Shown: piece by piece, positions 1 to 8,135 of the stretch
Position numbering within the stretch: the first letter of the stretch is position 1
Layout: every line of letters starts with the position of its first letter
Assembly (NCBI GenBank): GCA_902795045.1
Contig: CADBJU010000020.1
Span: forward strand, 1 to 64,000
Length of the DNA stretch: 64,000 bases
Source: Oscillospiraceae bacterium
GTDB lineage: Bacteria > Bacillota > Clostridia > Oscillospirales > Oscillospiraceae
Direction of reading: 5' to 3'
Notes under the pieces: generated by a model
Databases searched by the model: none
The model's input: the letters and a program-made list of their open reading frames with translations, nothing else
Told to the model about the DNA's origin: nothing
Translations under genes and position numbers: made by a program

Positions 1-79
1 ATGTGTTATTCAGGATTCTCTCTGCCGGGCCGCCGAGGGCGTCGGCCCCTACGGTGTTGATATTACTGTGTTCTTGATG

Positions 80-108
80 AAGGGGACCTTTTTCACAGCC
101 CCTTTTTT
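80..108 (+). terminator. Hairpin with T-run beside the psuK stop
   Basis: A 6-bp stem (AAGGGG/CCCCTT) is followed directly by six T on the plus strand, immediately beyond the psuK stop codon. The T-run suits a plus-strand transcript coming from left of the window; for psuK (minus strand) the hairpin is present but the T-tract is not. The GC-rich stretch at 20-55 resembles a dispersed repeat. Confidence 0.45.
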
Positions 109-109
109 A

Positions 110-1018
110 TCAAGTCAGTTGCGGCAGTGTCGCAAGGTCCGGGTTGTTGGCGTAAGTGCTGCGGCAGGTGATGCTGCCCGCCAGCTGGGCCAGCTGTGCG
201 CAGGCCTGGAGATCGTAGCCCCGGAGATCGGCCCAGACGATGGCGGCGGCAGCCGCGTCGCCCGCGCCGGTGGTGTTGACGACTTCGGTCTCATAGGCAG
301 GGAAGTGGAGCAGCCTGTCGCGTTCAGCTGCGAGGATGCCGTCGGCGCCGAGGGTGACAAACACCCGGCCCGGACAGAGCCTTGCCAGTCTCTTCGCGGC
401 GCTTTCCGGGTCCTTTTCGCCGGTGAGCACGGACGCCTCCAAAGCGTTGGACTTTACAGCCCGCAGGCGCTTGAGATGGGGGCGGAAGCGCTCGGCCTTG
501 GCGGCGGAGACCGTGTCGGCATACAGCGGCAGCCGTGAATGATTGCACAGCCACTGGACCGATTCAGCCGGCAGATTTGCGTCCAGCACTATCGCGCCGT
601 AGTCGCGCAGCTTCGGCAGCAGCGGCTCAAAGAAGGCGGGGCTGAGTTGGGAGCAGATGTCCATGTCGTTGATGGCGGCGCACATATCGCCGCCGGCCTC
701 GGTGACAAAGAGATAGGTGGAGCTGTGCCCGCCCTTCTGCACCAGCGTGTGCTGCATGTTGAAGCCCAGCGTTGTACAGGACTCCATCAGGGCCTGTCCG
801 ATGAGGTCATCCCCCATGGCAGAGACGAAGGTGACCTCCATCCCCAGCAGGCGCAGATCGTGGGCAATGTTGCGCCCCACGCCGCCCGGCGTCATGCGCA
901 CGGTGCCAGGCGTGGAGTCGTGCATTGCCAGCGCCCCTGTGGGCCTGCCCCAGATATCCATATTGACGCCGCCGATGACAACGGCGGCGTCTTTTTTGGT
1001 TTTTATTTGATGTGCCAT
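110..1018 (-). CDS. psuK: PfkB-family kinase, probable pseudouridine kinase
   Basis: A 302-aa ribokinase-fold sugar/nucleoside kinase. The N-terminal GGVNMDIWGRP motif (residues 16-26), the GGVGRN substrate loop (45-50) and the GAGDA anion hole with catalytic Asp254 (251-255) are all visible. The DTVSAAKA segment and the C-terminal NNPDL motif (291-295) are typical of pseudouridine kinases, which phosphorylate pseudouridine before PsuG cleaves it. No psuG is in the window, so the substrate is inferred. The ATG lies 16 bp inside the end of glgP, so it is probably the last gene of the glg operon and translationally coupled to glgP. Confidence 0.75.
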   Translation of the reverse strand: MAHQIKTKKDAAVVIGGVNMDIWGRPTGALAMHDSTPGTVRMTPGGVGRNIAHDLRLLGMEVTFVSAMGDDLIGQALMESCTTLGFNMQHTLVQKGGHSSTYLFVTEAGGDMCAAINDMDICSQLSPAFFEPLLPKLRDYGAIVLDANLPAESVQWLCNHSRLPLYADTVSAAKAERFRPHLKRLRAVKSNALEASVLTGEKDPESAAKRLARLCPGRVFVTLGADGILAAERDRLLHFPAYETEVVNTTGAGDAAAAAIVWADLRGYDLQACAQLAQLAGSITCRSTYANNPDLATLPQLT

Positions 1019-3405
1019 ATATTCCTGGCGTACTCGTCGATGGCGCGGTCGGCGGCGAAGTAACCGCTCTTGGCGATGTTCATGAGAGAAAGCCTGCCCA
1101 TCTCGGAGGGATCGGAGATGCGCTTGTACAGGCGCTCCTGGGTGTCGGCGTAGCTGCGGAAGTCGGCAATGACCATGTAGGGGTCGCCGCCGTAGAGCAG
1201 GCTGGAGATGACATCGGAGTAGCTCTTGCCGTCAGAGAAGCCATGCATAATGCGGGCGGTGACACGCTGGAGTTCGGGATCGTTGTTGACGATGCCGTTG
1301 GGGTCATAGCCGCCTGCGCGCCACTTGGCGATATCCTCAGTGGTCAGGCCGAAGAGGAACATGTTCTTGTCGCTCAGGCGGTCGTACATCTCGACGTTCG
1401 CGCCGTCGAGGGTGCCGATGGTGACAGCGCCGTTCATCATGAGCTTCATGCAGCCGGTGCCGGAGGCCTCCTTGCCCGCGGTGGAGATCTGCTCGGACAC
1501 CTGGGCGGCGGGGACAATGGCCTCGGCGGCGGTAACGCGGTAGTTTTCCACAAAGTAGACCTGCAGCTTATCCGCGCAGACGGGGTCGTTGTTGATGTCG
1601 TTTGCCAGGCTCAGGATGAGCTCGATGATGCGCTTGGCAAGCTTGTAGCCCGCCGCGGCCTTCGCGCCGAAGACATAGCTGCGCGGCACAAAGTCCATGT
1701 TGGGATTATCGTGCAGGCGCATCTGCAGGGCGACAATATTCATCGCGCACAGCAGCTGGCGCTTGTACTCGTGCAGACGCTTGATCTGGACATCCATCAC
1801 GGCATTGGGATTGAGGACGAAGTCGTCATAGCGCTTGGCGTAGCTTGCAAGGCGCAGCTTGTTGGCGTACTTGATGTCGTTGAGATCTTCGCGGACCCGT
1901 TCGTTGGTCTCATACATGGCGAGCTTCTGCAGAAGCTCCGGCTTGAGCAGATATTCCTCGTCGCCCAGCAGCTCAACGATCAGGTCGTGCAGGCCGGGGT
2001 TGATCTGGCCCAGCCAGCGGCGGTGGTCAATGCCGTTGGTGACATGGGTGAAGCGCTCGGGACGGATGGTGTAGATGTCATGGAAGAGGTCGTTTTTCAG
2101 AATGTCGCCGTGCAGACGGGACACACCGTTGACCATATAGCAGGAGGCAAGGCACAAATTGGCCATATGTACCTGACCGTCGCGGATGATGAGGTTGCGG
2201 CCCAGCTTGTCGCCGGTGCCGAACTTGACGGCGAGATAGTCGCACCAGCGGCGGTTGATCTCGCACATGATCTCCCAAAGACGCGGCAGCAGCTGCTGGA
2301 TCAGATCCTGCGGCCATTTCTCAAGAGCTTCGCTCATGACGGTGTGGTTGGTGTAGGCCACGCTGAGTCTGACGATGTCCCAGGCTTCGTCCCAGCCGAG
2401 GCCGTACTCGTCCATGAAGATGCGCATGAGCTCGGGGATGATCATGGCGGGGTGGGTGTCGTTGATCTGGATGACATGGTGCTGGGAGAAGGTGCGGATG
2501 TCGCCCCACATCTTGATGTGCTTGCGGACGATATCCTGCGCGGAGGCGGAGACAAAGAAGTACTGCTGTCTCAGACGCAGGAGCTTGCCTTCGATGTGGT
2601 CATCGGCGGGGTAGAGGACCTTGGTGATGACCTCGGCGTCGATGCGCTCGGTCAGGCTCTTGACATACTGGCCCTCGGAGAAGAGGTACATGTCCAGGGA
2701 CTTGGCGCTCTTGGCGTCCCAGAGGCGCAGGGTGTTGATATCCTTGCCCTCATAGCCGACGATCAGCATATCGCGGGGCAGGGCGTACACAGGCGTATAG
2801 CCGGTATGCTCGGCGTGATAATGGCCGTATTTGTCCCAGCGGGGGGAGAGCTGTCCGCCAAAGCGAACCTCGACCATATCCTCATAGCGGGGGATGAGCC
2901 AGCTCTCGGCGGCGGTGCGCCAGTTGTCGGAGACCTCGACCTGCTTGCCGTTTTCAAACTTCTGCTTGAAAATGCCCAGCTCGTAGCAGATGGAATAGCC
3001 GGTGGCGGGCAGCCCCTCGGTGGTCATGGAATCCATGTAGCAGGCGGCGAGACGGCCGAGACCGCCGTTGCCGAGACCGGCGTCGGGCTCTTCCTCAAAA
3101 ATATCCACAGCACTGCGGTCCATGTCGTTGAGCGCGCCGATGATGGCGTCGACCAGGCCCAGGTTGTAGGCGTTCTTCATCAGGCTGCGGCCCATGAGAA
3201 ACTCCATGGACATGTAGTGGACTTCCTTCTCACCCCGGATGGGCTTCTGCGCGGCAAGGAGCCTGCTCATCAGCTCACGGATGACGATGGCGGTGGCCTC
3301 GAAGATCTGCGTATCGGTCGCGTCCTTGCTGGAGACACTGAACTGGGCGCAGAGCTTATCCTCGATGGCGCTGCGCATTTCTTCGCGGGAAATTTGACTC
3401 TTCAT
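1003..3405 (-). CDS. glgP: Glycogen phosphorylase
   Basis: An 800-aa GT35 alpha-glucan phosphorylase that releases glucose-1-phosphate from glycogen. The PLP site EASGTGCMKLMMNG is intact; the Schiff-base lysine is about residue 654. The GNGGLGRLAACYMDS signature near the N-terminus is also present. The frame stays open 46 codons further upstream, but the ATG at 3405 is preceded by AAGGAAGG at good spacing and begins the usual MKSQIS N-terminus, so it was chosen. It lies downstream of glgC and glgD on the same strand after a 257-bp gap with hairpins, and so completes a glycogen synthesis/degradation cluster. Confidence 0.96.
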   Translation of the reverse strand: MKSQISREEMRSAIEDKLCAQFSVSSKDATDTQIFEATAIVIRELMSRLLAAQKPIRGEKEVHYMSMEFLMGRSLMKNAYNLGLVDAIIGALNDMDRSAVDIFEEEPDAGLGNGGLGRLAACYMDSMTTEGLPATGYSICYELGIFKQKFENGKQVEVSDNWRTAAESWLIPRYEDMVEVRFGGQLSPRWDKYGHYHAEHTGYTPVYALPRDMLIVGYEGKDINTLRLWDAKSAKSLDMYLFSEGQYVKSLTERIDAEVITKVLYPADDHIEGKLLRLRQQYFFVSASAQDIVRKHIKMWGDIRTFSQHHVIQINDTHPAMIIPELMRIFMDEYGLGWDEAWDIVRLSVAYTNHTVMSEALEKWPQDLIQQLLPRLWEIMCEINRRWCDYLAVKFGTGDKLGRNLIIRDGQVHMANLCLASCYMVNGVSRLHGDILKNDLFHDIYTIRPERFTHVTNGIDHRRWLGQINPGLHDLIVELLGDEEYLLKPELLQKLAMYETNERVREDLNDIKYANKLRLASYAKRYDDFVLNPNAVMDVQIKRLHEYKRQLLCAMNIVALQMRLHDNPNMDFVPRSYVFGAKAAAGYKLAKRIIELILSLANDINNDPVCADKLQVYFVENYRVTAAEAIVPAAQVSEQISTAGKEASGTGCMKLMMNGAVTIGTLDGANVEMYDRLSDKNMFLFGLTTEDIAKWRAGGYDPNGIVNNDPELQRVTARIMHGFSDGKSYSDVISSLLYGGDPYMVIADFRSYADTQERLYKRISDPSEMGRLSLMNIAKSGYFAADRAIDEYARNIWHIK

Positions 3406-3577
3406 GAAAATACCTTCCTTTACGGGAGAATGTTGGACGAGTATGTACCTGGCGGCTTTCATCAATAAGGCATATACAATGCCTGTGCCGCAGTATACCC
3501 AAGCCGCGGCGCATAGACGAATGCGTGAGGCAGTGGAGGGCATGGCCCTCCCGCGGTAGTTGCTGCCGCCTGAGCAA

Positions 3578-3645
3578 GGGCCCGCGGAGCGGGCCTTTGA
3601 TCAGACAGCGGCAGCCCGGCGCGCCGGTGTTTCCGGCGCACCGGG
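3578..3645. repeat. Two GC-rich inverted repeats between glgD and glgP
   Basis: Two hairpins occupy the glgD-glgP gap. One (3578-3597) has a GGGCCCGC/GCGGGCC stem. The other (3615-3645) has arms GCGCCGG/CCGGCGC extended by CCCGG/CCGGG. Neither is followed by a clear T-run on the minus strand, so they look like mRNA stability or processing structures, or weak terminators, that set glgP level relative to glgCD. Confidence 0.5.
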
Positions 3646-3662
3646 TATGTGCCTGGTAAAGC

Positions 3663-4778
3663 TTAGATATTGGAGCCCTTCGGGACGATGAGGGGCAGGC
3701 GCTCGTTGCCGTTGAGCACGGTGCCGGCGGAGAAGCTGCAGTCCTTGTCGATGATGCAGTGGTCGAGCGAGCAGCCGGCTTCCACGATGCAGTCGTTCAT
3801 CACAATGCAGTTTTTGAGCTTAGCGCCCGCGGCGATACGCGCGCCGGAGAAGACGATGCAGTTTTCGATGGAGCCGTCGATGATGCAGTTGTCGGCCACC
3901 AGGGAGTTGCGGGAGTAGGAGCCGACACCGTAGTAGGTGCTGACCTCCTCGCGCGCCTTGGTGAAGACGGGGCGATCGGCCGGGAAGAGCTCGTGGCGGA
4001 TGTCGTTGTTGAGCATGTCCATGTTGGCCTTGTAGTAGCTGTCCACGCTGCGGATAAGGGCGGTGTAGCCGTGGTGGACGTAAATGTCCATCTTGCCGCC
4101 TTCCTTGAGCCAGGTGTCAAGGGTGTCCTTGTGGAAGCGGTGCAGGCTCTGCTTGCGGCTGGTCTCCATCAGCTCAAGGAGGGTATCCTTGTTGATGATG
4201 TAGGCCTCAAGGCTCAGGACGCCTTCCTTCTCGTTGACGGCGTCGACGAGGATCTGGCGGGCCTTGCCGTTTTCATCGGTGAGGTAGGTCATGCGGAAGC
4301 CCTCGGCATCGGCGCGGTCGGTGCAGATGGCGGTGATGGGAGAGCCGGACTTGCGGTGCTGCTCCATGGGCTCGGTCAGGTCGATGTTGGCGCACATATC
4401 GCCGAGCATCAGCACAAAGTACTTGGCGTTGACATCCTTGATGTAGGAGCTGACCGCGATCAGAGCCTCCATCGTGCCGGCGTAGTTGCCGCGGTGGTAC
4501 TCGGGCAGGCCGAAGGGGGGCAGCATTCTGAGGCCGCCGGTACGGCGGGCCATATCCCAGGCCTTGCCGCCGCCCAGGTGGTCGAGCAGGGACTGGTAGT
4601 CGCGCTGCATGATGACGCCCACATCGACGATGCCGGCATTGCGCATGGCGGAGAGGGAGAAGTCGATGACCCTGTATCTGCCGCAGAAGGGCAGGGACGC
4701 GGCGGTGCGCATGCTGACGAGCTCACGCAGTCTCGCGTCGGTGTAGTAAGCGAAAATAAGACCGTGGAAATCCTTCAT
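3663..4778 (-). CDS. glgD: GlgD, ADP-glucose pyrophosphorylase regulatory-type subunit
   Basis: A 371-aa GlgC paralogue: nucleotidyltransferase domain (about 1-250) followed by a left-handed beta-helix of hexapeptide repeats at the C-terminus (NCIVMNDCIVEAG region). The N-terminus MKDFHGLIFAYYTD lacks the glycine-rich GGxGxR loop of GlgC, as usual for GlgD, which forms hetero-oligomers with GlgC. The RBS GAGGAGG overlaps the glgC stop codon and only 3 bp separate the genes, so synthesis is coupled. Confidence 0.95.
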   Translation of the reverse strand: MKDFHGLIFAYYTDARLRELVSMRTAASLPFCGRYRVIDFSLSAMRNAGIVDVGVIMQRDYQSLLDHLGGGKAWDMARRTGGLRMLPPFGLPEYHRGNYAGTMEALIAVSSYIKDVNAKYFVLMLGDMCANIDLTEPMEQHRKSGSPITAICTDRADAEGFRMTYLTDENGKARQILVDAVNEKEGVLSLEAYIINKDTLLELMETSRKQSLHRFHKDTLDTWLKEGGKMDIYVHHGYTALIRSVDSYYKANMDMLNNDIRHELFPADRPVFTKAREEVSTYYGVGSYSRNSLVADNCIIDGSIENCIVFSGARIAAGAKLKNCIVMNDCIVEAGCSLDHCIIDKDCSFSAGTVLNGNERLPLIVPKGSNI

Positions 4779-4781
4779 GGC

Positions 4782-5975
4782 TTAAACCTCCTCTACGCTG
4801 CTGATCATGGCGCCGACCTTGACCGTGGAGCCCGCGGGGATCTCAAGATCGGGGCCGATGGTGGTGATGCTCTTCTCCTCGCCGGGGGCGGGGGAGCCGC
4901 CGACCTTCGCGCCGGCATGGATGACGGCGTTTTCGCCGACAATGGCGTACTCGACGGAGGCGCCGGCCTCCACTACGACACCGGGCATCAGGACGGAATA
5001 CTTGATATTCGCGCCGACACCGATGCGCACGGAGGGAGACAGAACGGAGTTATCCACAATGCCGTCGATCTCGCAGCCTTCGGTAACGATGGAGTGCAGG
5101 ATCTCAGCGTGGGCGCCGACCTGATGCGGCGGGCAGATGGGGCTTCTCGCGCTGATGGGCCACTCGGGATCATACAGGTCGATCAGCTGCGGCGTGAGCA
5201 TATCCATATTGGACTCCCACAGGCTGGAGATGGTGCCGACATCGGCCCAGTAGCCCTTAAAGCGATAAGGCCAGAGCTTCTCGCCGTTCCCGAGCATGCT
5301 GGGGATAATGTTCTTGCCGAAGTCCTTGTTGGAGTTGGGATCATTTTCGTCGGCAATCAGGTACTCGCGCAGCTTCTTCCAGTTGAAGATGTAAATGCCC
5401 ATGGAGGCAAGGGTGCTCTTGGGATGCTTGGGCTTCTCCTCGAACTCTTCCACATAGCCGTCCGGGCCGATATTCATAATGCCGAAGCGGGTGGCTTCCT
5501 CCAGCGTGACGGACAGGACCGAGATGGTGCAGGCGGCGTCATGCTCCAGATGCTCGCGCAGCATGTCGGCATAGTCCATCTTATAAATCTGGTCACCGGA
5601 AAGGATGAGAACATTTTCCGGGTCATATTCTTCAATGAAGGACAGATTCTGGTAAATGGCGTTGGCCGTGCCGGTGAACCAGGAGCCCTTCTCGCCCGCG
5701 GACTGGTATGGCGGGAGAATGAAAACGCCGCCGTCGTTGACGTCCAGGTCCCAGGGCTGGCCGCTGCCGATGTAGCTGTTAAGCTGCAGGGGGCGGTACT
5801 GGGTCAGGACACCAACGGTGTCAATACCGGAGTTTGCGCAGTTGGAAAGGGGGAAGTCGATGATTCTGTATTTGCCTCCGAAAGGCACGCTGGGTTTGGC
5901 GGCGCTCTGGGTCAGGGCGTACAGACGGGAACCCTGTCCGCCTGCCAGAAGCATTGCGACAAGTTTTTTCTTCAT
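4782..5975 (-). CDS. glgC: Glucose-1-phosphate adenylyltransferase
   Basis: A 397-aa enzyme making ADP-glucose from ATP and glucose-1-phosphate, the committed step of glycogen synthesis. The pyrophosphorylase loop ([12 protein letters not shown], residues 11-22), the [20 protein letters not shown] region and C-terminal hexapeptide repeats are all present. The ATG at 5975 has GAGGAGG 7 bp upstream; an in-frame upstream ATG (5990) lies before that RBS and was not used. First gene of glgC-glgD-glgP-psuK, behind a structured leader and promoter. Confidence 0.97.
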   Translation of the reverse strand: MKKKLVAMLLAGGQGSRLYALTQSAAKPSVPFGGKYRIIDFPLSNCANSGIDTVGVLTQYRPLQLNSYIGSGQPWDLDVNDGGVFILPPYQSAGEKGSWFTGTANAIYQNLSFIEEYDPENVLILSGDQIYKMDYADMLREHLEHDAACTISVLSVTLEEATRFGIMNIGPDGYVEEFEEKPKHPKSTLASMGIYIFNWKKLREYLIADENDPNSNKDFGKNIIPSMLGNGEKLWPYRFKGYWADVGTISSLWESNMDMLTPQLIDLYDPEWPISARSPICPPHQVGAHAEILHSIVTEGCEIDGIVDNSVLSPSVRIGVGANIKYSVLMPGVVVEAGASVEYAIVGENAVIHAGAKVGGSPAPGEEKSITTIGPDLEIPAGSTVKVGAMISSVEEV

Positions 5976-5996
5976 GGGCAGCCTCCTCAAAGTCTG

Positions 5997-6023
5997 TCAA
6001 TTGCAAACGATGTTTGCAATTGA
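5997..6023. promoter_or_regulatory. Perfect 12-bp inverted repeat upstream of glgC
   Basis: Arms TCAATTGCAAAC and GTTTGCAATTGA are separated by 3 bp (GAT), 22 bp upstream of the glgC ATG and downstream of its predicted promoter. It could be an operator: the GCAAAC/GTTTGC core recalls LacI/MalR-family sites, although the 3-bp centre is unusual. It could also be an mRNA stem next to the ribosome-binding site. Confidence 0.6.
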
Positions 6024-6029
6024 GTTTTA

Positions 6030-6139
6030 CTCTCGCTTATCGCGCACGGCTCACGGGGGACGAGCCGCGCTTGGTCGGCGAGAGGCTTCGCATAGCTCCG
6101 CTCAGAGTGTTTTTAGGGCGGCAAAGCTGCCCCAAAAAC
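6030..6139 (-). other. Structured 5' leader of the glg operon
   Basis: Between the promoter and glgC the leader can fold into nested stems: CTCTCGC (6030-6036) with GCGAGAG (6078-6084) enclosing CGGCTC/GAGCCG (6047-6052/6062-6067), and a further imperfect palindrome with TTTTT/AAAAA ends (6109-6139). It matches no riboswitch class I recognise; function is unknown. Confidence 0.45.
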
Positions 6140-6141
6140 GG

Positions 6142-6169
6142 ATTATAATTCCTTCGGGGAGAAAGACAA
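6142..6169 (-). promoter_or_regulatory. Promoter of the glg operon
   Basis: On the minus strand, TTGTCT (6164-6169) and TATAAT (6142-6147) are separated by 16 bp. The predicted leader to the glgC start is about 160 nt. Confidence 0.6.
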
Positions 6170-6243
6170 AGCACTCAGAAAATCGCTGCAATTGACAATA
6201 TATTTTACCCTCACTATTGAGGGGAAAGCACGAAAAGTGTTTA

Positions 6244-6831
6244 TCAATTAAACTTGTTCATGGCACGCTCCGGGCCATCTGTGATGTAGGTGATGACGGC
6301 CTCCGCCGCTCTGTCCGAGGCGGAGAGCATGTCCTCGAGGTCCTGATTGCGAAACACGGACAAAACCCAGTCTGCCATGTCGTAATCGGGATGGGGCGGC
6401 GCGCCGACGCCGAGACGTATGCGCGGGAAGGCGTCGCTGCCGAGATGGGCGATGATGCTCTTGAGGCCGTTGTGACCGCCGGCGGAGCCCTTCGGGCGCA
6501 CGCGCAGCTTGCCGAGGGGCAGGCTCACTTCGTCGGACACGACGATCACATGCTCGGGCGGGACCTTGTAAAAGCGCGCGGCCTCCCCAACAGCCTCGCC
6601 CGAGAGATTCATAAAGGTCTGCGGCTTCATCAGCAGCACCTTCTCGCCGCCGATGTCGGCGGAGGCGGTGAGAGCCTTGAAGCGCAGCTTGTTGATGCTC
6701 ACTCCCAGCTTTTTCGCCATGGCATCGGCGGTCATGAAGCCCGCGTTGTGGCGCGTGCATTCATACTTCGGACCGGGATTGCCGAGAAAAACGATGAGCC
6801 AGGAGACGGGACCGCTTGATTTCAGGAACAT
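6244..6831 (-). CDS. pth: Peptidyl-tRNA hydrolase
   Basis: A 195-aa Pth that recycles peptidyl-tRNA drop-off products. The FLGNPGPKYECTRHNAGF block (residues 15-32), with the catalytic His of RHNAGF, and the later GHNGLKSI motif are intact. The ATG at 6831 has no good Shine-Dalgarno sequence but gives the expected family length. It is 94 bp downstream of prs on the same strand, a common Firmicutes arrangement (prs-pth), so it is probably expressed from the prs promoter. Confidence 0.96.
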   Translation of the reverse strand: MFLKSSGPVSWLIVFLGNPGPKYECTRHNAGFMTADAMAKKLGVSINKLRFKALTASADIGGEKVLLMKPQTFMNLSGEAVGEAARFYKVPPEHVIVVSDEVSLPLGKLRVRPKGSAGGHNGLKSIIAHLGSDAFPRIRLGVGAPPHPDYDMADWVLSVFRNQDLEDMLSASDRAAEAVITYITDGPERAMNKFN

Positions 6832-6925
6832 AATGGATCAAAACCAACTATAACATAGTTTTTCCCCGAAGGGAATACAATCCGCTTTCAGCAGCGGAAA
6901 ACGCGAACCGGGTTCGCATTTTACC

Positions 6926-7888
6926 TCAGTCGAAAATGCTGGAGATGGAGACCTCCTCGTAGATACGGCGGATGGCCTCTGCAAAGACGGGGGCGGTGGA
7001 CAGGTACTGAATCTTGTCGCACTTGGCGCGATTGGCGGGGTAGGGGATGGTGTCGAGCAGCAGCAGCTCCTTGATGCAGCTGGAGTTGATGCGGTCAAGG
7101 GCCGGGCCGGAGAGCACGCCGTGGGTCGCGCAGGCATAGACCTCTTTGGCCCCGCCGATCTCCATGATGGCTTTGGCCGCGCCGCAGAGGGAACCGGCCG
7201 TATCCACAATGTCGTCGAGCAGGATGCAGGTCTTGCCGGATACGTCGCCGATGATGTTCATGACCTCGGACTGGTTGGCGCGCTCGCGGCGCTTGTCCAC
7301 GATGGCCATGTTGACGCCGAGCTTCATGGAGAAGCTGCGGGCGCGGGCGGTGCTGCCCACGTCGGGGGAGACGACCATGACCTCCTCGTTGCCCTTGCCG
7401 AACTTGTTGACGTAGTGCTTGACAAACAGGTGTCCGCCCTGGAGGTTGTCCACGGGGATATCGAAAAAGCCCTGGATCTGCGCGGCGTGCAGGTCCATGG
7501 TCAGGACGCGGTCAGCGCCGGCGGCGGTAATCAGATTGGCGACGAGCTTTGCGGAGATGGGATCGCGGCTCTTGGCCTTGCGGTCCTGACGGGCATAGCC
7601 GAAATAGGGGATGACGGCGGTGATGCGCCCGGCAGAGGCTCTGCGCATGGCGTCGATCATAATCAGGAGCTCCATGAGGTTGTCGTTGACATGGTTGCAG
7701 GTCGACTGGACAATGAACACGTCCTTGCCGCGCACCGGCTCAAACACAGAGACGGAACACTCTCCGTCGGCAAACTGGGTGACATTCGCGTTGCCGAGGC
7801 TTCTGTACAGCTCCGAGGCAATGGCTTCGGCCAGAGCGGGGTTGGAGTTTCCGGTGAAGACCTTGATTTCCTTGCCGTGTGAGATCAT
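6926..7888 (-). CDS. prs: Ribose-phosphate pyrophosphokinase
   Basis: A 320-aa PRPP synthetase (ribose-5-phosphate + ATP to PRPP + AMP). Class I motifs are visible: GNSNPALAEAIA near the N-terminus, the VFEPVRGKDVFIVQST loop, YFGYARQDRK, and the PRPP-binding CILLDDIVDTAGS. The start has GGAGG 10 bp upstream. It supplies PRPP to the PyrE and PurF enzymes encoded in the nucleotide cluster of this window. Divergent from prfB. Confidence 0.97.
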   Translation of the reverse strand: MISHGKEIKVFTGNSNPALAEAIASELYRSLGNANVTQFADGECSVSVFEPVRGKDVFIVQSTCNHVNDNLMELLIMIDAMRRASAGRITAVIPYFGYARQDRKAKSRDPISAKLVANLITAAGADRVLTMDLHAAQIQGFFDIPVDNLQGGHLFVKHYVNKFGKGNEEVMVVSPDVGSTARARSFSMKLGVNMAIVDKRRERANQSEVMNIIGDVSGKTCILLDDIVDTAGSLCGAAKAIMEIGGAKEVYACATHGVLSGPALDRINSSCIKELLLLDTIPYPANRAKCDKIQYLSTAPVFAEAIRRIYEEVSISSIFD

Positions 7889-7981
7889 GTTATCTTTTTC
7901 CTCCGTATCGCTTTTCTCGCATGTGCGTCGCTGACGCCCGCACAGACTGATCGGGTATCAAATAGTAAACACACTGCGTTT

Positions 7982-8004
7982 ATTATAACACCCAATCGTC
8001 TAAA
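7982..8004 (-). promoter_or_regulatory. Possible -10 region of prs
   Basis: TATAAT on the minus strand at 7982-7987, about 95 bp before the prs ATG; the -35 region is weak. The rest of the 247-bp prs/prfB gap shows no further gene. Confidence 0.35.
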
Positions 8005-8056
8005 TTGGAAGAACTTTCGGCTATTTTCTATGACTTCAAAACGAAATAAAAAACGA

Positions 8057-8085
8057 TTTACAAGCGCATGCTTTTTGTGTATAAT
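8057..8085 (+). promoter_or_regulatory. Promoter of prfB
   Basis: TTTACA (8057-8062) and TATAAT (8080-8085) with a 17-bp spacer, about 50 bp before the prfB start. Confidence 0.65.
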
Positions 8086-8135
8086 ATAAAAATGCGGATT
8101 CAAAATGACAATTTGAACGAAAGTGGTTTGAAAAC

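Noticed and set aside
1012-3468. Long plus-strand ORF (818 aa) over glgP
   Set aside because: Antisense shadow of glgP caused by GC-biased third positions; Ala/Val/Gly/Asp-rich with no domain, and no RBS context.
5979-6000. TTGACA on the minus strand 18 bp before the glgC ATG as a -35 box
   Set aside because: Too close to the start codon; the better promoter is at 6142-6169 and this hexamer is part of the inverted repeat.
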